Part shown: positions 1 to 6,217 of the stretch, one piece after another
How the letters are laid out: the number at the start of each line of letters is the position of its first letter
How positions within the stretch are numbered: the stretch's first letter is position 1
Assembly (NCBI GenBank): GCA_937914725.1
Contig: CALDMJ010000122.1
Location: forward strand, 1-6,775
Source of the DNA: an uncultured Clostridia bacterium
Lineage (GTDB): Bacteria; Bacillota; Clostridia; Christensenellales; UBA1242
DNA length: 6,775 bases
Direction: 5' to 3'
The notes under the pieces: model-generated
The model's input: the letters and a program-made list of their open reading frames with translations, nothing else
What the model was told of the DNA's origin: nothing
Databases searched by the model: none
Made by a program: the position numbers and the translations under genes

Positions 1-978
1 CCAATAATCAAGGTATTACTAGCAGTTTCTATTATTGCATTGCAATCATTCCTACTATTATATGTAGCGTTCCCAGATGCAACTGTGATGCTCGTCAAAC
101 CGCTACAACCATTAAATGCACAATCGCCTATACTTGTCACGCCTGAGCCTATTGTCACGCTCGTCAAACCTTCACATCCAGTAAATGCCCAGTCGCCAAT
201 ACTTGTCACACCATCAGGAATTGTGATGCTCGAATCAAAACTATATGTAACACAGCGATAAAACGCATACATGCCGATACTGATCAAATTAGACCCACTT
301 GAAAATGTAATCTTTTCAATGCACGAATTTTGTAATTCTACTCCGTCAAAGTATGCAAATGCACAGTTGCCGATATATGTCACGCCACTTTCTATTTTTA
401 CCTCAGTTATTTCGAAATAATAATTATAATATGGCGGCCGAGACTGCCCATCATAATCGGTCATTGCCCCACTGCCCGAAATAGTAAGTAAACCTGAATT
501 GGAGTCAAATGCCCATGTTACGTTTTCTCCACAAGAACCTTCAGTCGCTTCAGCGACTGCTTGGTTAAGCGTAGTTATTTGCGTGGACAACTTGTTTGGG
601 AAAATGAACAATATCGACATATAAAAGACAAACGCGAAAAAGAACAACCCCACGACAAACATTTTGTTTCGTCGCTGTATGCTCAAATACTTTGTATGGC
701 TTGCTGATTTAGCTTTTTGCGAAAATGCATAAGGTACATTCGCTTTCTTTTTGTATCTTTGTTTCTCGTCACCAATTTTTAAAGCTGTCGTGCTGGCTTT
801 TAGTGTATTTTTCGTGCTATACTCACACGATTTTGCTTGCGCAAACGAGACTTGTTCACACTGTCTTACTTTGGTGGAAATTTCGGGATTTTTTGAGGTT
901 TTTTGAGTAGCTATTCGACTACTTTTATACGCCTCCCCCCCCCCTTTTAGTTAAGTACTTAATCATTTTTTCTTTCAT
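1..978 (-). CDS. BspA-like leucine-rich repeat membrane-anchored protein, partial, interrupted at a poly-G tract
   Basis: Partial at its C-terminus, which lies beyond base 1. The start ATG at 978-976 has GAGG seven bases upstream and a strong promoter behind it. Its frame reads MKEKMIKYLTK and then ends at TAA (927-925), because the G10 run (944-935) shifts it out of the body frame. The body frame is open from the run to base 1. With nine or twelve G the two join, giving about 325 residues in the window: a Lys-rich hydrophilic N-terminus (about 1-105), a hydrophobic anchor from about 107 to 127 (FVVGLFFFAFVF), a region with CGENVTWAFD and LTISGSGAMTDY typical of BspA-like proteins, and then 23-residue repeats (IPDGVTSIGDWAFTGCEGL and similar; DNA period 69 bp). 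The family is surface-exposed and often adhesive. An internal ATG at 662 lacks a ribosome binding site, so I prefer 978. The family call is confident; whether it is on, off or misread here is open. Confidence 0.85.
935..944 (-). repeat. G10 homopolymer tract in the coding start of the leucine-rich repeat gene
   Basis: Ten consecutive C on the plus strand, read as G10 in the gene, starting within codon 12. Upstream is a 12-codon start segment in one frame; downstream is a long open frame offset by one base. Loss of one G or gain of two restores continuity. Poly-G tracts at the 5' end of surface-protein genes are the classic substrate of slipped-strand phase variation. Confidence 0.9.
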
Positions 979-1009
979 TTTTCTCCCTCTCTTATTGATT
1001 GTTACGATT

Positions 1010-1038
1010 AGTGTACCACAATCGCGAAAAATTATCAA
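1010..1038 (-). promoter_or_regulatory. Promoter of the leucine-rich repeat gene
   Basis: On the minus strand TTGATA (1038-1033), a 17-base spacer, then TACACT (1015-1010) preceded by TGG, an extended -10. It lies about 30 bases upstream of the ATG at 978. Good match to the housekeeping sigma-factor consensus. It supports a start upstream of the poly-G tract rather than at the internal ATG 662. Confidence 0.75.
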
Positions 1039-1106
1039 ACGTTTTTAGGCGTTTTTTTATATTTTTTTTAATTTATTGTTTTTCTTGATTTTATAGGCTG
1101 TTGCGG

Positions 1107-1153
1107 GTGCGATAGCGCACGGCTGCAGGCGGGGATAGCCCCGCGGCTGCAGG
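1107..1153. repeat. Tandem pair of GC-rich hairpins with identical ATAG loops
   Basis: Two adjacent units of about 24 bases. Unit 1 is GTGCG-ATAG-CGCAC followed by GGCTGCAGG. Unit 2 is CGGGG-ATAG-CCCCG followed by CGGCTGCAGG; its stem extends to six pairs at 1129-1144. Stem bases differ between units but pairing is kept, while loop and linker are the same. This GC-rich patch sits in otherwise AT-rich gene-free DNA. It resembles REP-type intergenic palindromes; no function can be read from it. Confidence 0.6.
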
Positions 1154-1180
1154 TTTGGTGAGTGGCACTGTATATAATTG

Positions 1181-1210
1181 GTACATAGTTAATTTACTAT
1201 GTACTTTTTT
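1181..1210 (+). terminator. Terminator-like hairpin plus T6, no gene upstream
   Basis: Perfect 9-bp stem GTACATAGT/ACTATGTAC (1181-1189 and 1196-1204), a 6-base loop, then six T at 1205-1210. The form fits an intrinsic terminator on the plus strand, although the stem is AT-rich. No plus-strand gene precedes it in the window, so it may end a small unannotated transcript carrying the GC-rich hairpins, or be part of repeat DNA. Confidence 0.4.
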
Positions 1211-1239
1211 GTGTGGGAGGGGGTGCGGAAAATAAAACT

Positions 1240-1533
1240 TAACCTTATTATTTGTGGTAAGGTACTGTCCCCCCATTGTCATTTCGACCAACGTGGAGAA
1301 ATCTCCCGGAAGGGAGCGCGGTTTATTATGAGCGAGTACGCACATTGACAGCGCTAGCCTTTAAATAAAGGAAACACTTTTGTATGCTGGCGCTGTCAAA
1401 TAGTTTTAGTACCCCATAATATATCGGGTTGCCCTTCCGGGAGATTTCTCCACTTCGGCGGCGACTGCGTCGCCAACTTCGGTCGAAATGACAATAAAGG
1501 TAAGTGGCTTACCATAATAATAATAAGGTAAAT
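1240..1533. mobile_element. Roughly 300-bp imperfect palindrome, MITE-like
   Basis: The two halves are inverted copies through most of their length. ACCTTATTATT (1242-1252) pairs with its complement near 1521-1530. ATTGTCATTTCGACC (1275-1289) pairs with 1481-1495. A 22-base block (1293-1314, containing GAGAAATCTCCCGG) pairs exactly with 1432-1453. TTGACAGCGCTAGC (1345-1358) pairs with 1386-1399 with one mismatch. The right arm carries an extra 24 bases with its own hairpin GGCGAC-TGC-GTCGCC (1459-1473). No transposase is encoded. Target duplications are not evident. It may be a non-autonomous element or a long-hairpin intergenic repeat. The GAGATTTCTCC/TCGAAATGAC core resembles repeats I recall from many gut bacteria, which I cannot check here. 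Confidence 0.6.
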
Positions 1534-1593
1534 ATGATTGCTTGCCACTTGAGGGGCATGCATATGAGGGGGGAGTAATTCATATAATGAGAT

Positions 1594-2655
1594 ATGAAAA
1601 AAGGAATAGTAAAAACTGCTTTGCTGGTGGCGGTGTTTATACTTACGATTTGCGTTTTGCCATTTTGGTTTGGTCGCTACGGAGTGTATGTTCCGCAAAG
1701 CGAAAACACTGAATCAACTTTTTTAAAACTATGGCACATTGATAGTTTTGAGGGCGGCAGCGGCAATCGCGCGGAGTTTTTAAACCGCATTGCAGTCAAG
1801 TATCACGCAAAAAAGACAAGTTGTTATGTCGTTGTGCAAACTTTGACTGAGGAGGAGGCTATAAACGCGATAAGTAACGGTAATTTGCCTGACCTCATTT
1901 CTTTTTCGCACCACATTGCAAATCATTTTTACGACAAGTTGCAAAAACTTGAACTCAAAAGTCCTGCCCGTACGGAAATACAAAAGTTTGCTGAAAAAGA
2001 CGGTAAAACGTATGCTATTCCGTGGTATATGTCAGGCTATTGCTTGATTGGCAATTCCGCCGTTGATGAGCGCGTTTTGACGCAGTTATCCGTCGACACG
2101 GCGTATTCCTTTGGAAACCCTGATGCTAAAAACCCTAAATTCGCTTACACTGCGGGGCTAAAGAACAGTTATGCGCAAGTTGCTATGCTTGAAAACTCGA
2201 CTGCTCGCGCGAATCTAAAGTCCTGCGACCCCAAAATGCTAGAAAAGACATCCTTTGAAGCGTACAGCGATTTTACCAAAAACAATGCCGCCGTTTTGCT
2301 TGGCACGGCGCGCGATTTTTATCGCGTGCAAAACCGCGTCAGCCTCAACGGTATGCAGGCGTGCGCATATGTGCCGCTACAAAAGTTTTCCGACCTCATA
2401 CAATACATTGGCATTTTGAACCCACAAAGCACGGCACAAAGCGAAAACTTTATTTCATTTTTGCTAAGCAATGAAAATCAGCGCGCGCTCGCTGGTATCG
2501 GCTTGTTCCCCACAACTGATATAGAGATTTACGCCGATAGTGAATACAAGAAGTTTGAAAAAGCGATGCAAACAATCACAAAAAGTATTAGCATTTTCGC
2601 TACCCCTGACGAAAAACTAGCCCTATACAAAAAGGCAATCAACTCAATGTGCTGA
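1594..2655 (+). CDS. Extracellular substrate-binding protein (ABC transporter family 1-like)
   Basis: 353 residues, on the short side for family 1 solute-binding proteins (usually 400-450). The N-terminus MKKGIVK plus a hydrophobic stretch (about 8-26) is a signal peptide or membrane anchor; there is no convincing lipobox, since C20 follows LTI. The mature part begins with LWHIDSFEGGSGNRAEFL (46-63), a hallmark of this family, followed by NGNLPDLISFS (96-105) and DGKTYAIPWYMSGY (136-149). The C-terminus has SFLLSNENQRALAGIGLFPTT (about 288-308), the usual end lobe. It would capture a sugar or other small solute at the cell surface, but no permease or ATPase gene is adjacent, so the ligand and partner are unknown. 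The start is poorly defined: the purine-rich GAGGGGGGAG (1566-1575) is 18 bases from ATG 1594, and an in-frame stop at 1588 prevents extension upstream. No convincing promoter or terminator was seen. Confidence 0.8.
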   Translation: MKKGIVKTALLVAVFILTICVLPFWFGRYGVYVPQSENTESTFLKLWHIDSFEGGSGNRAEFLNRIAVKYHAKKTSCYVVVQTLTEEEAINAISNGNLPDLISFSHHIANHFYDKLQKLELKSPARTEIQKFAEKDGKTYAIPWYMSGYCLIGNSAVDERVLTQLSVDTAYSFGNPDAKNPKFAYTAGLKNSYAQVAMLENSTARANLKSCDPKMLEKTSFEAYSDFTKNNAAVLLGTARDFYRVQNRVSLNGMQACAYVPLQKFSDLIQYIGILNPQSTAQSENFISFLLSNENQRALAGIGLFPTTDIEIYADSEYKKFEKAMQTITKSISIFATPDEKLALYKKAINSMC

Positions 2656-2697
2656 CCGCCTTTTAAAAAATGCTGCAAAAATGGCATATTTGCTGGG

Positions 2698-2820
2698 TTT
2701 TACACATTTTTTCAGGTTTTTTTTGTAGATTATACACATTTTTGCGCGTTTTTTAGAGTAAATTTACACATTTTTTCAAGGTTTTTAGGGGGTATTTTAC
2801 ACATTTTTGACAAAATGGGA
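2698..2820 (+). repeat. Four direct repeats, 32-33 bp period, each with a DnaA-box-like nonamer
   Basis: Units start at 2698, 2730, 2762 and 2795, with steps of 32, 32 and 33. They begin TTTTACACA, TTATACACA, ATTTACACA and TTTTACACA, each followed by a T5-T6 run. The first three continue with a C/G-containing tetramer, a second T-run and a purine-rich end. Three of four nonamers fit the bacterial DnaA-box consensus TTWTNCACA; the third differs at its first base. The spacing is close to three helical turns, so boxes and T-tracts face the same side of the helix. It lies between the substrate-binding protein gene and uvrC. Confidence 0.65.
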
Positions 2821-2933
2821 GTTGGTTCACATCAAAAATTGTGTTTATTTTCAAACTAAATGGTAAAATTTTTATGAACAAGTTTTCACGGCAATATGCT
2901 TACTACTTAAACTTGATGTAATTCTATGCGCGA

Positions 2934-2962
2934 TTGCTAAAAATCTTTTATTGTGGTATAAT
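2934..2962 (+). promoter_or_regulatory. Promoter of uvrC
   Basis: TTGCTA (2934-2939), 17-base spacer, TATAAT (2957-2962) preceded by TGG as an extended -10. The likely transcript start is about ten bases before the uvrC ATG, giving a very short leader. No Firmicutes LexA box (CGAAC-N4-GTTCG type) is seen around it. Confidence 0.75.
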
Positions 2963-2979
2963 AATGACATAGGTGAGTT

Positions 2980-4806
2980 ATGAACGACGAAATAATGAAG
3001 AGGATAAAAGAAAAACTGCACAAGTTGCCGATTACTAGCGGCGTTTATTTGATGAAAGACATTGACGGACATATCATTTACGTTGGTAAGGCAAAAAACT
3101 TGAAACGTAGGGTTAGTTCCTACTTTCTCAACACGGAAAAGACAGTCAAAACGGATGCGCTTGTTGCACATATTTACGACTTTGACTACATCCTCACGCC
3201 GTCCGAACTCGATGCGCTGGCGCTTGAAAGCACTTTAATCAAAAAGCATCAGCCGTTTTACAACATTTTACTAAAGGATGGCAAGGCGTATCCTTATATT
3301 CGCATAAATCTAAAGGAAGATTATCCCTCTGTCGAAATTGTGCGCAAGGTCAAGAAAGACGGCGCAAAATACTTTGGGCCATACTTTGCGGGCATTAGTG
3401 CGACTGAATTACTAAAGACGATACATCTTGCGTTCCCTTTGCGTCAGTGCAAACTCAATATGAAATCAAAACAAAAGCGTGAGTGCTTAAACTATTCGCT
3501 CGGGCTATGCCTTGCACCTTGCACACGCAGGGTTACGCCCGAAGAATATCACAAAGTCGTTGATGACTGCATCGACTTTTTGAAAGGAAAAGACAGTAAG
3601 GTCGAAGAAATTTTGACTCAAAAAATGCTCAAAGCTAGCGAAATGGAACAATTTGAGAGCGCGATTTTGTTTCGCGACCGCTTGCAAATGGTTGCAAAAC
3701 TAAAGAGCAAAATCATTATGCAACTAGGTTCGACGGACGAATTTGACGCTATCAGTTTTGTCACAAATGGCGAAAACTCTGCGATTGCTATTTCTGTTAT
3801 TCGTGGCGGCAAAATGGTTGGTTGCGAAACGCACACCATTTTTGACCGTAATTTGACTAGCAGTGAGGCTATCACGAGTTTTTCGGTTCAATACTATGGA
3901 ATGAGTGGACTTGTACCACCGCAGTTACTTGTTCCAACCGACTTTGAGGACTGTACTCTTTTGCAAGAGTATCTTGAAAATCTTTGCGGGCACAAGGTTG
4001 AAATTGTGCAACCGCAAATTGGCGCAAAGGCGCAAATACTCAAAAATAACTGGCAAAATGCCTTTGAGCACCTAGAAAAGCAAGTTGACCGCGACAAATA
4101 TTTGCGCGACTTCACATTTGGCGCGTGCGAACAACTAAAAGAAAAGTTGAATCTTTCCAAAATGCCGCACAAAATTGAGGGATACGACATTTCAAACATC
4201 AGCGGAACTAACAAAGTTGCGAGTATGGTTGTTTTCATTGATGGGCAGCCGAACAAGAAACTATACCGCAAATTTATAATCAAAACCGTTGAGGGCTCGG
4301 ACGACTTTGCATCTATGGCAGAAGTTTTGCGCAGGCGGTTTACTGACGCGCTCACAAAAAAAGACGAAAGTTTTGAAAAACTCCCCGACCTCATCGTTGT
4401 CGACGGTGGTAAAGGACAACTCAGCAGCGCGTGCGCGATTTTGGACGAATTCCCCTTTGACATCGACATCATTGCTCTTGCAAAACAAGAGGAAGAAGTT
4501 TTCAAGCGCGGCGAGAGCGAACCGCGCATTCTCGCGCGCTCAAGTTTCGCACTCCGCTTGCTGCAGCGCGTGCGCGACGAGAGCCACCGTTTCGCAATCA
4601 CTTTCCACCGCAACAAGCGCCAAAAGATTACAAGCGTTTTGCAAAACATTGACAAAGTTGGCGCTAAGACTGCGCGCGAACTTATGCTGCACTTCAAGAG
4701 CCTTGACAATATTGCAGCAGCGTCGCTTGCCGACCTTGAGGCAGTCGTTCGCAAGGACCAAGCACGCGCAATCTATGCGGCGTATCATACTGACACAAAC
4801 ATATAA
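2980..4806 (+). CDS. uvrC: Excinuclease ABC subunit C (UvrC)
   Basis: 608 residues, normal length for UvrC, the nuclease that makes both incisions beside a lesion bound by UvrA-UvrB in nucleotide excision repair. The GIY-YIG domain is at about 16-100: GVYLMKD (21-27), YVGKAKNLKRRVSSYF (34-49), E83 and N95. A four-cysteine cluster C157, C169, C177, C181 follows, known in UvrC as an iron-sulfur ligand set. The UvrB-binding UVR motif is at about 207-241. The RNase H-like domain has D403 (GYDISN), DD441-442, D475 (VVDGGKGQL) and H536 (DESHRFA). C-terminal helix-hairpin-helix repeats span about 550-590; the first hairpin reads IDKVG rather than the usual PGIG. AGGTGAG (2971-2977) close to the ATG decides the start; M6 at 2995 would be too far from it. 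The gene is monocistronic, with its own promoter and a hairpin terminator. All key residues are present. Confidence 0.97.
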   Translation: MNDEIMKRIKEKLHKLPITSGVYLMKDIDGHIIYVGKAKNLKRRVSSYFLNTEKTVKTDALVAHIYDFDYILTPSELDALALESTLIKKHQPFYNILLKDGKAYPYIRINLKEDYPSVEIVRKVKKDGAKYFGPYFAGISATELLKTIHLAFPLRQCKLNMKSKQKRECLNYSLGLCLAPCTRRVTPEEYHKVVDDCIDFLKGKDSKVEEILTQKMLKASEMEQFESAILFRDRLQMVAKLKSKIIMQLGSTDEFDAISFVTNGENSAIAISVIRGGKMVGCETHTIFDRNLTSSEAITSFSVQYYGMSGLVPPQLLVPTDFEDCTLLQEYLENLCGHKVEIVQPQIGAKAQILKNNWQNAFEHLEKQVDRDKYLRDFTFGACEQLKEKLNLSKMPHKIEGYDISNISGTNKVASMVVFIDGQPNKKLYRKFIIKTVEGSDDFASMAEVLRRRFTDALTKKDESFEKLPDLIVVDGGKGQLSSACAILDEFPFDIDIIALAKQEEEVFKRGESEPRILARSSFALRLLQRVRDESHRFAITFHRNKRQKITSVLQNIDKVGAKTARELMLHFKSLDNIAAASLADLEAVVRKDQARAIYAAYHTDTNI

Positions 4807-4871
4807 TTGTCTTTCAAAAAGTAAGCAATGCAATCTAACGCTTAGTTTTTGAGTTTTGTAACATTATAACA

Positions 4872-4906
4872 AAAAGTCATATCACTTTAATTATGATATG
4901 ACTTTT
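4872..4906. terminator. Bidirectional intrinsic terminator between uvrC and the lipoprotein gene
   Basis: Perfect 13-bp stem AAAAGTCATATCA (4872-4884) and TGATATGACTTTT (4894-4906) with a 9-base loop, T-rich on both strands' 3' sides (TTTTCTTTT on plus, TTTTT on minus). It lies between two convergent genes, 66 bases after uvrC and 16 bases after the minus-strand gene, and can serve both. Confidence 0.88.
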
Positions 4907-4921
4907 CTTTTCCATTCAATC

Positions 4922-5761
4922 TTAAGTGCGCGTTGGCTTTGTTGTCACGGACTTTGCAATTGCTTCCGACGCAAGCAACGCTTCGGTTGCAGCCATTCTC
5001 ACATAAATAGTGTGCGACGTATTTGCGGAAAGCCCTGTAAATTCTCGCGCGCTGCCCCACTCGCCGTTGTCAAGTTTATATTCAGCACCTTCGATTTCTT
5101 CAATCGTGATTGTCGTATCGGTCGAAGTAACTTTGAAGTCACTCTCGCTGACGGCATTTTGCGTGCCCATAACTTTGATGCCTGTGATTGTTGTTATTTC
5201 GCTAGCGTTGTTAATTTCGCTTGCCTTGAAGCGCACGGACAAATCGTATGTTGAGCCGTTTGTAAGCCCGCTAAATATGTTGCTGTCCTGCCAATCGGTT
5301 GCGCCAAGCTTATATTCGGCGCCGTCAATCGGGGTAACAGTAAGCGCGCCATTTAGGGCAATGTATGTGATTTGCTCTGCTTTAGGGGCGTCTACATTTC
5401 TCTTACTGACCGTGATTTTCAATGTTACTTTTTTGTCTTTGTATGTAAATACAACTTGAGTGTCCTCAATTGTTAAATTCTTTTTATAAACGTCATAGGT
5501 ATACCCCTCGTTGTTTGGGTCATTGTTGTCGGCGAATTTAATTGCTTCCGACTTCCCATTTTTATATTCAACTGTGATGATCATACCAGTGGCGTCGAAT
5601 TTTTCGCCCGCCAAGTATGTAATCTTTATCGGGTCAGTGGTGATTGAAATGCTTTTGACTTTGTCGTCATTACAACCCGCAAAAACTGTGACAGTTGCAA
5701 GCAAAAGCGTCATAACTAAGCATACTAGCCCGAGTTTTTTCGTGGCAAAATTTGGTTTCAT
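4922..5761 (-). CDS. Surface lipoprotein with a bacterial Ig-like domain and two FN3-like repeats
   Basis: 279 residues. The signal peptide has a Lys-containing n-region, a hydrophobic core (about 11-26) and lipobox VFAGC, so C30 should be lipidated and the protein held on the outer face of the membrane. Residues about 36-118 (SISITTDPIKITYLAGEKFD, MIITVEYKNGKSEAI) match the bacterial Ig-like group 3 type. Two related modules follow, about 125-195 and 203-275, each with GAEYKL, a W, an FTGL- or FSGL-type turn and a YDLSVRF or HTIYVRM strand, ending near ASE. This is a beta-sandwich architecture common in cell-surface adhesion or carbohydrate-binding proteins; no catalytic motif is seen and the ligand is unknown. 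AGGAG (5772-5768) lies six bases before the ATG and fixes the start. It has its own promoter and is convergent with uvrC. Confidence 0.85.
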   Translation of the reverse strand: MKPNFATKKLGLVCLVMTLLLATVTVFAGCNDDKVKSISITTDPIKITYLAGEKFDATGMIITVEYKNGKSEAIKFADNNDPNNEGYTYDVYKKNLTIEDTQVVFTYKDKKVTLKITVSKRNVDAPKAEQITYIALNGALTVTPIDGAEYKLGATDWQDSNIFSGLTNGSTYDLSVRFKASEINNASEITTITGIKVMGTQNAVSESDFKVTSTDTTITIEEIEGAEYKLDNGEWGSAREFTGLSANTSHTIYVRMAATEALLASEAIAKSVTTKPTRT

Positions 5762-5789
5762 ATTACTCTCCTTGAAATTTTAAATTGCA

Positions 5790-5830
5790 CGCAAATGTTT
5801 GCGCTGAAAATGAAAAATGAGTTTCATTTT
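5790..5830 (-). promoter_or_regulatory. Two hairpins in the lipoprotein mRNA leader
   Basis: The leader runs from about 5834 to 5762. Near its 5' end AAAATGAAA/TTTCATTTT (5807-5815 and 5822-5830) forms a 9-bp stem with a 6-base loop. Further on CGCAAA-TG-TTTGCG (5790-5803) forms a 6-bp stem. Neither has a following T-run or covers the ribosome binding site, so a stabilising role is as likely as regulation. No known riboswitch is recognised. Confidence 0.35.
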
Positions 5831-5840
5831 TATTTGTTTT

Positions 5841-5869
5841 AATATAACATACTAATTACTTTTTGTCAA
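5841..5869 (-). promoter_or_regulatory. Promoter of the lipoprotein gene
   Basis: On the minus strand TTGACA (5869-5864), a 17-base spacer, TATATT (5846-5841). The -35 is perfect and the -10 has one mismatch. The -35 box contains the TGA stop of the hipA remnant, so this promoter abuts the decayed locus. Confidence 0.85.
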
Positions 5870-6194
5870 TTGATTTGCACCCCACGAACAATATTTTCAA
5901 TGTTGTCAATAATTTCTTTGCAATTGTTTTGCTTAATTTCAAACATCTCACCAATATTCAATAAGTCGTCACGCGGAAGCGAATCAAAAAATACGCCGTA
6001 GAGCCCACCAAATTGTTTTTTTCACTGACAAAAACGCGGCTTTCTAATGGTAACGAAAATGGTGATATTGTAAAACCGTTTTTTAGGCAGTTTTTGTCAT
6101 ATTGAAATGCGACTTTATTGCTATCTAGTTGCACAAGCACGCCTACTGCTGCACCATTGTACTTCACAACCACATTTTTAACATTTTCAATCAC
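5866..6194 (-). pseudogene. hipA-like toxin remnant, frameshifted and internally deleted
   Basis: GTG start at 6194 with AAGGAG (6209-6204) nine bases upstream, 23 bases after hipB. The first frame reads VKYNGAAVGVLVQL, VAFQYDKNCLKNGF and SPFSLPLESRVF, the HipA N-terminal subdomain. At an A7 run (6022-6016) the frame breaks and ends at TGA 5960. Reading one extra A gives QFGGLYGVFFDSLP, the expected HipA continuation, up to TGA at 5866, about 109 residues in all. After DSLP, HipA proteins normally have DGWG and a 300-residue kinase domain. Here it jumps to RDDLLNIGEMFEIK and CKEIIDNIENIV, which resembles a HipA C-terminal end. I infer an internal deletion of the kinase core plus a frameshift. 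A stand-alone HipS (about 100 residues, HipBST systems) is the alternative, but no hipT follows. Confidence 0.65.
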
Positions 6195-6217
6195 TTGCCC
6201 TTTCTCCTTGCTTTCCC

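Noticed and set aside
40..261. Plus-strand open frame of 73 codons with repeat-like sequence
   Set aside because: Its repeats are just the complement of the 69-bp leucine-rich repeat units of the minus-strand gene.
1091..1345. Minus-strand open frame across the GC-rich hairpins
   Set aside because: Runs through palindromes and repeat DNA, no ribosome binding site, no protein family resemblance.
1583..1588. TATAAT just before the substrate-binding protein ATG
   Set aside because: No -35 at the right distance, and it would place the transcript start on the ATG itself; likely chance in AT-rich DNA.
1396..1698. Minus-strand open frame of 100 codons
   Set aside because: Overlaps the palindromic element and the start of the plus-strand substrate-binding protein gene; composition is unlike a real protein.
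2698..2820. CRISPR array
   Set aside because: A period of 32-33 bases leaves no room for unique spacers, the whole unit is repetitive, and there are no cas genes.
2874..2921. 15-codon open frame (MNKFSRQYAYYLNLM) before uvrC
   Set aside because: No ribosome binding site and it lies upstream of the uvrC promoter.
3894..4754. Long antisense open frame (286 codons, minus strand) inside uvrC
   Set aside because: It lies wholly opposite uvrC, has Ser/Arg/Cys-rich low-complexity composition and no recognisable domain; typical antisense shadow of a conserved gene.
5010..5459. Plus-strand open frame of 149 codons opposite the lipoprotein gene
   Set aside because: Shadow of the well-supported minus-strand lipoprotein gene; no ribosome binding site and no domain.
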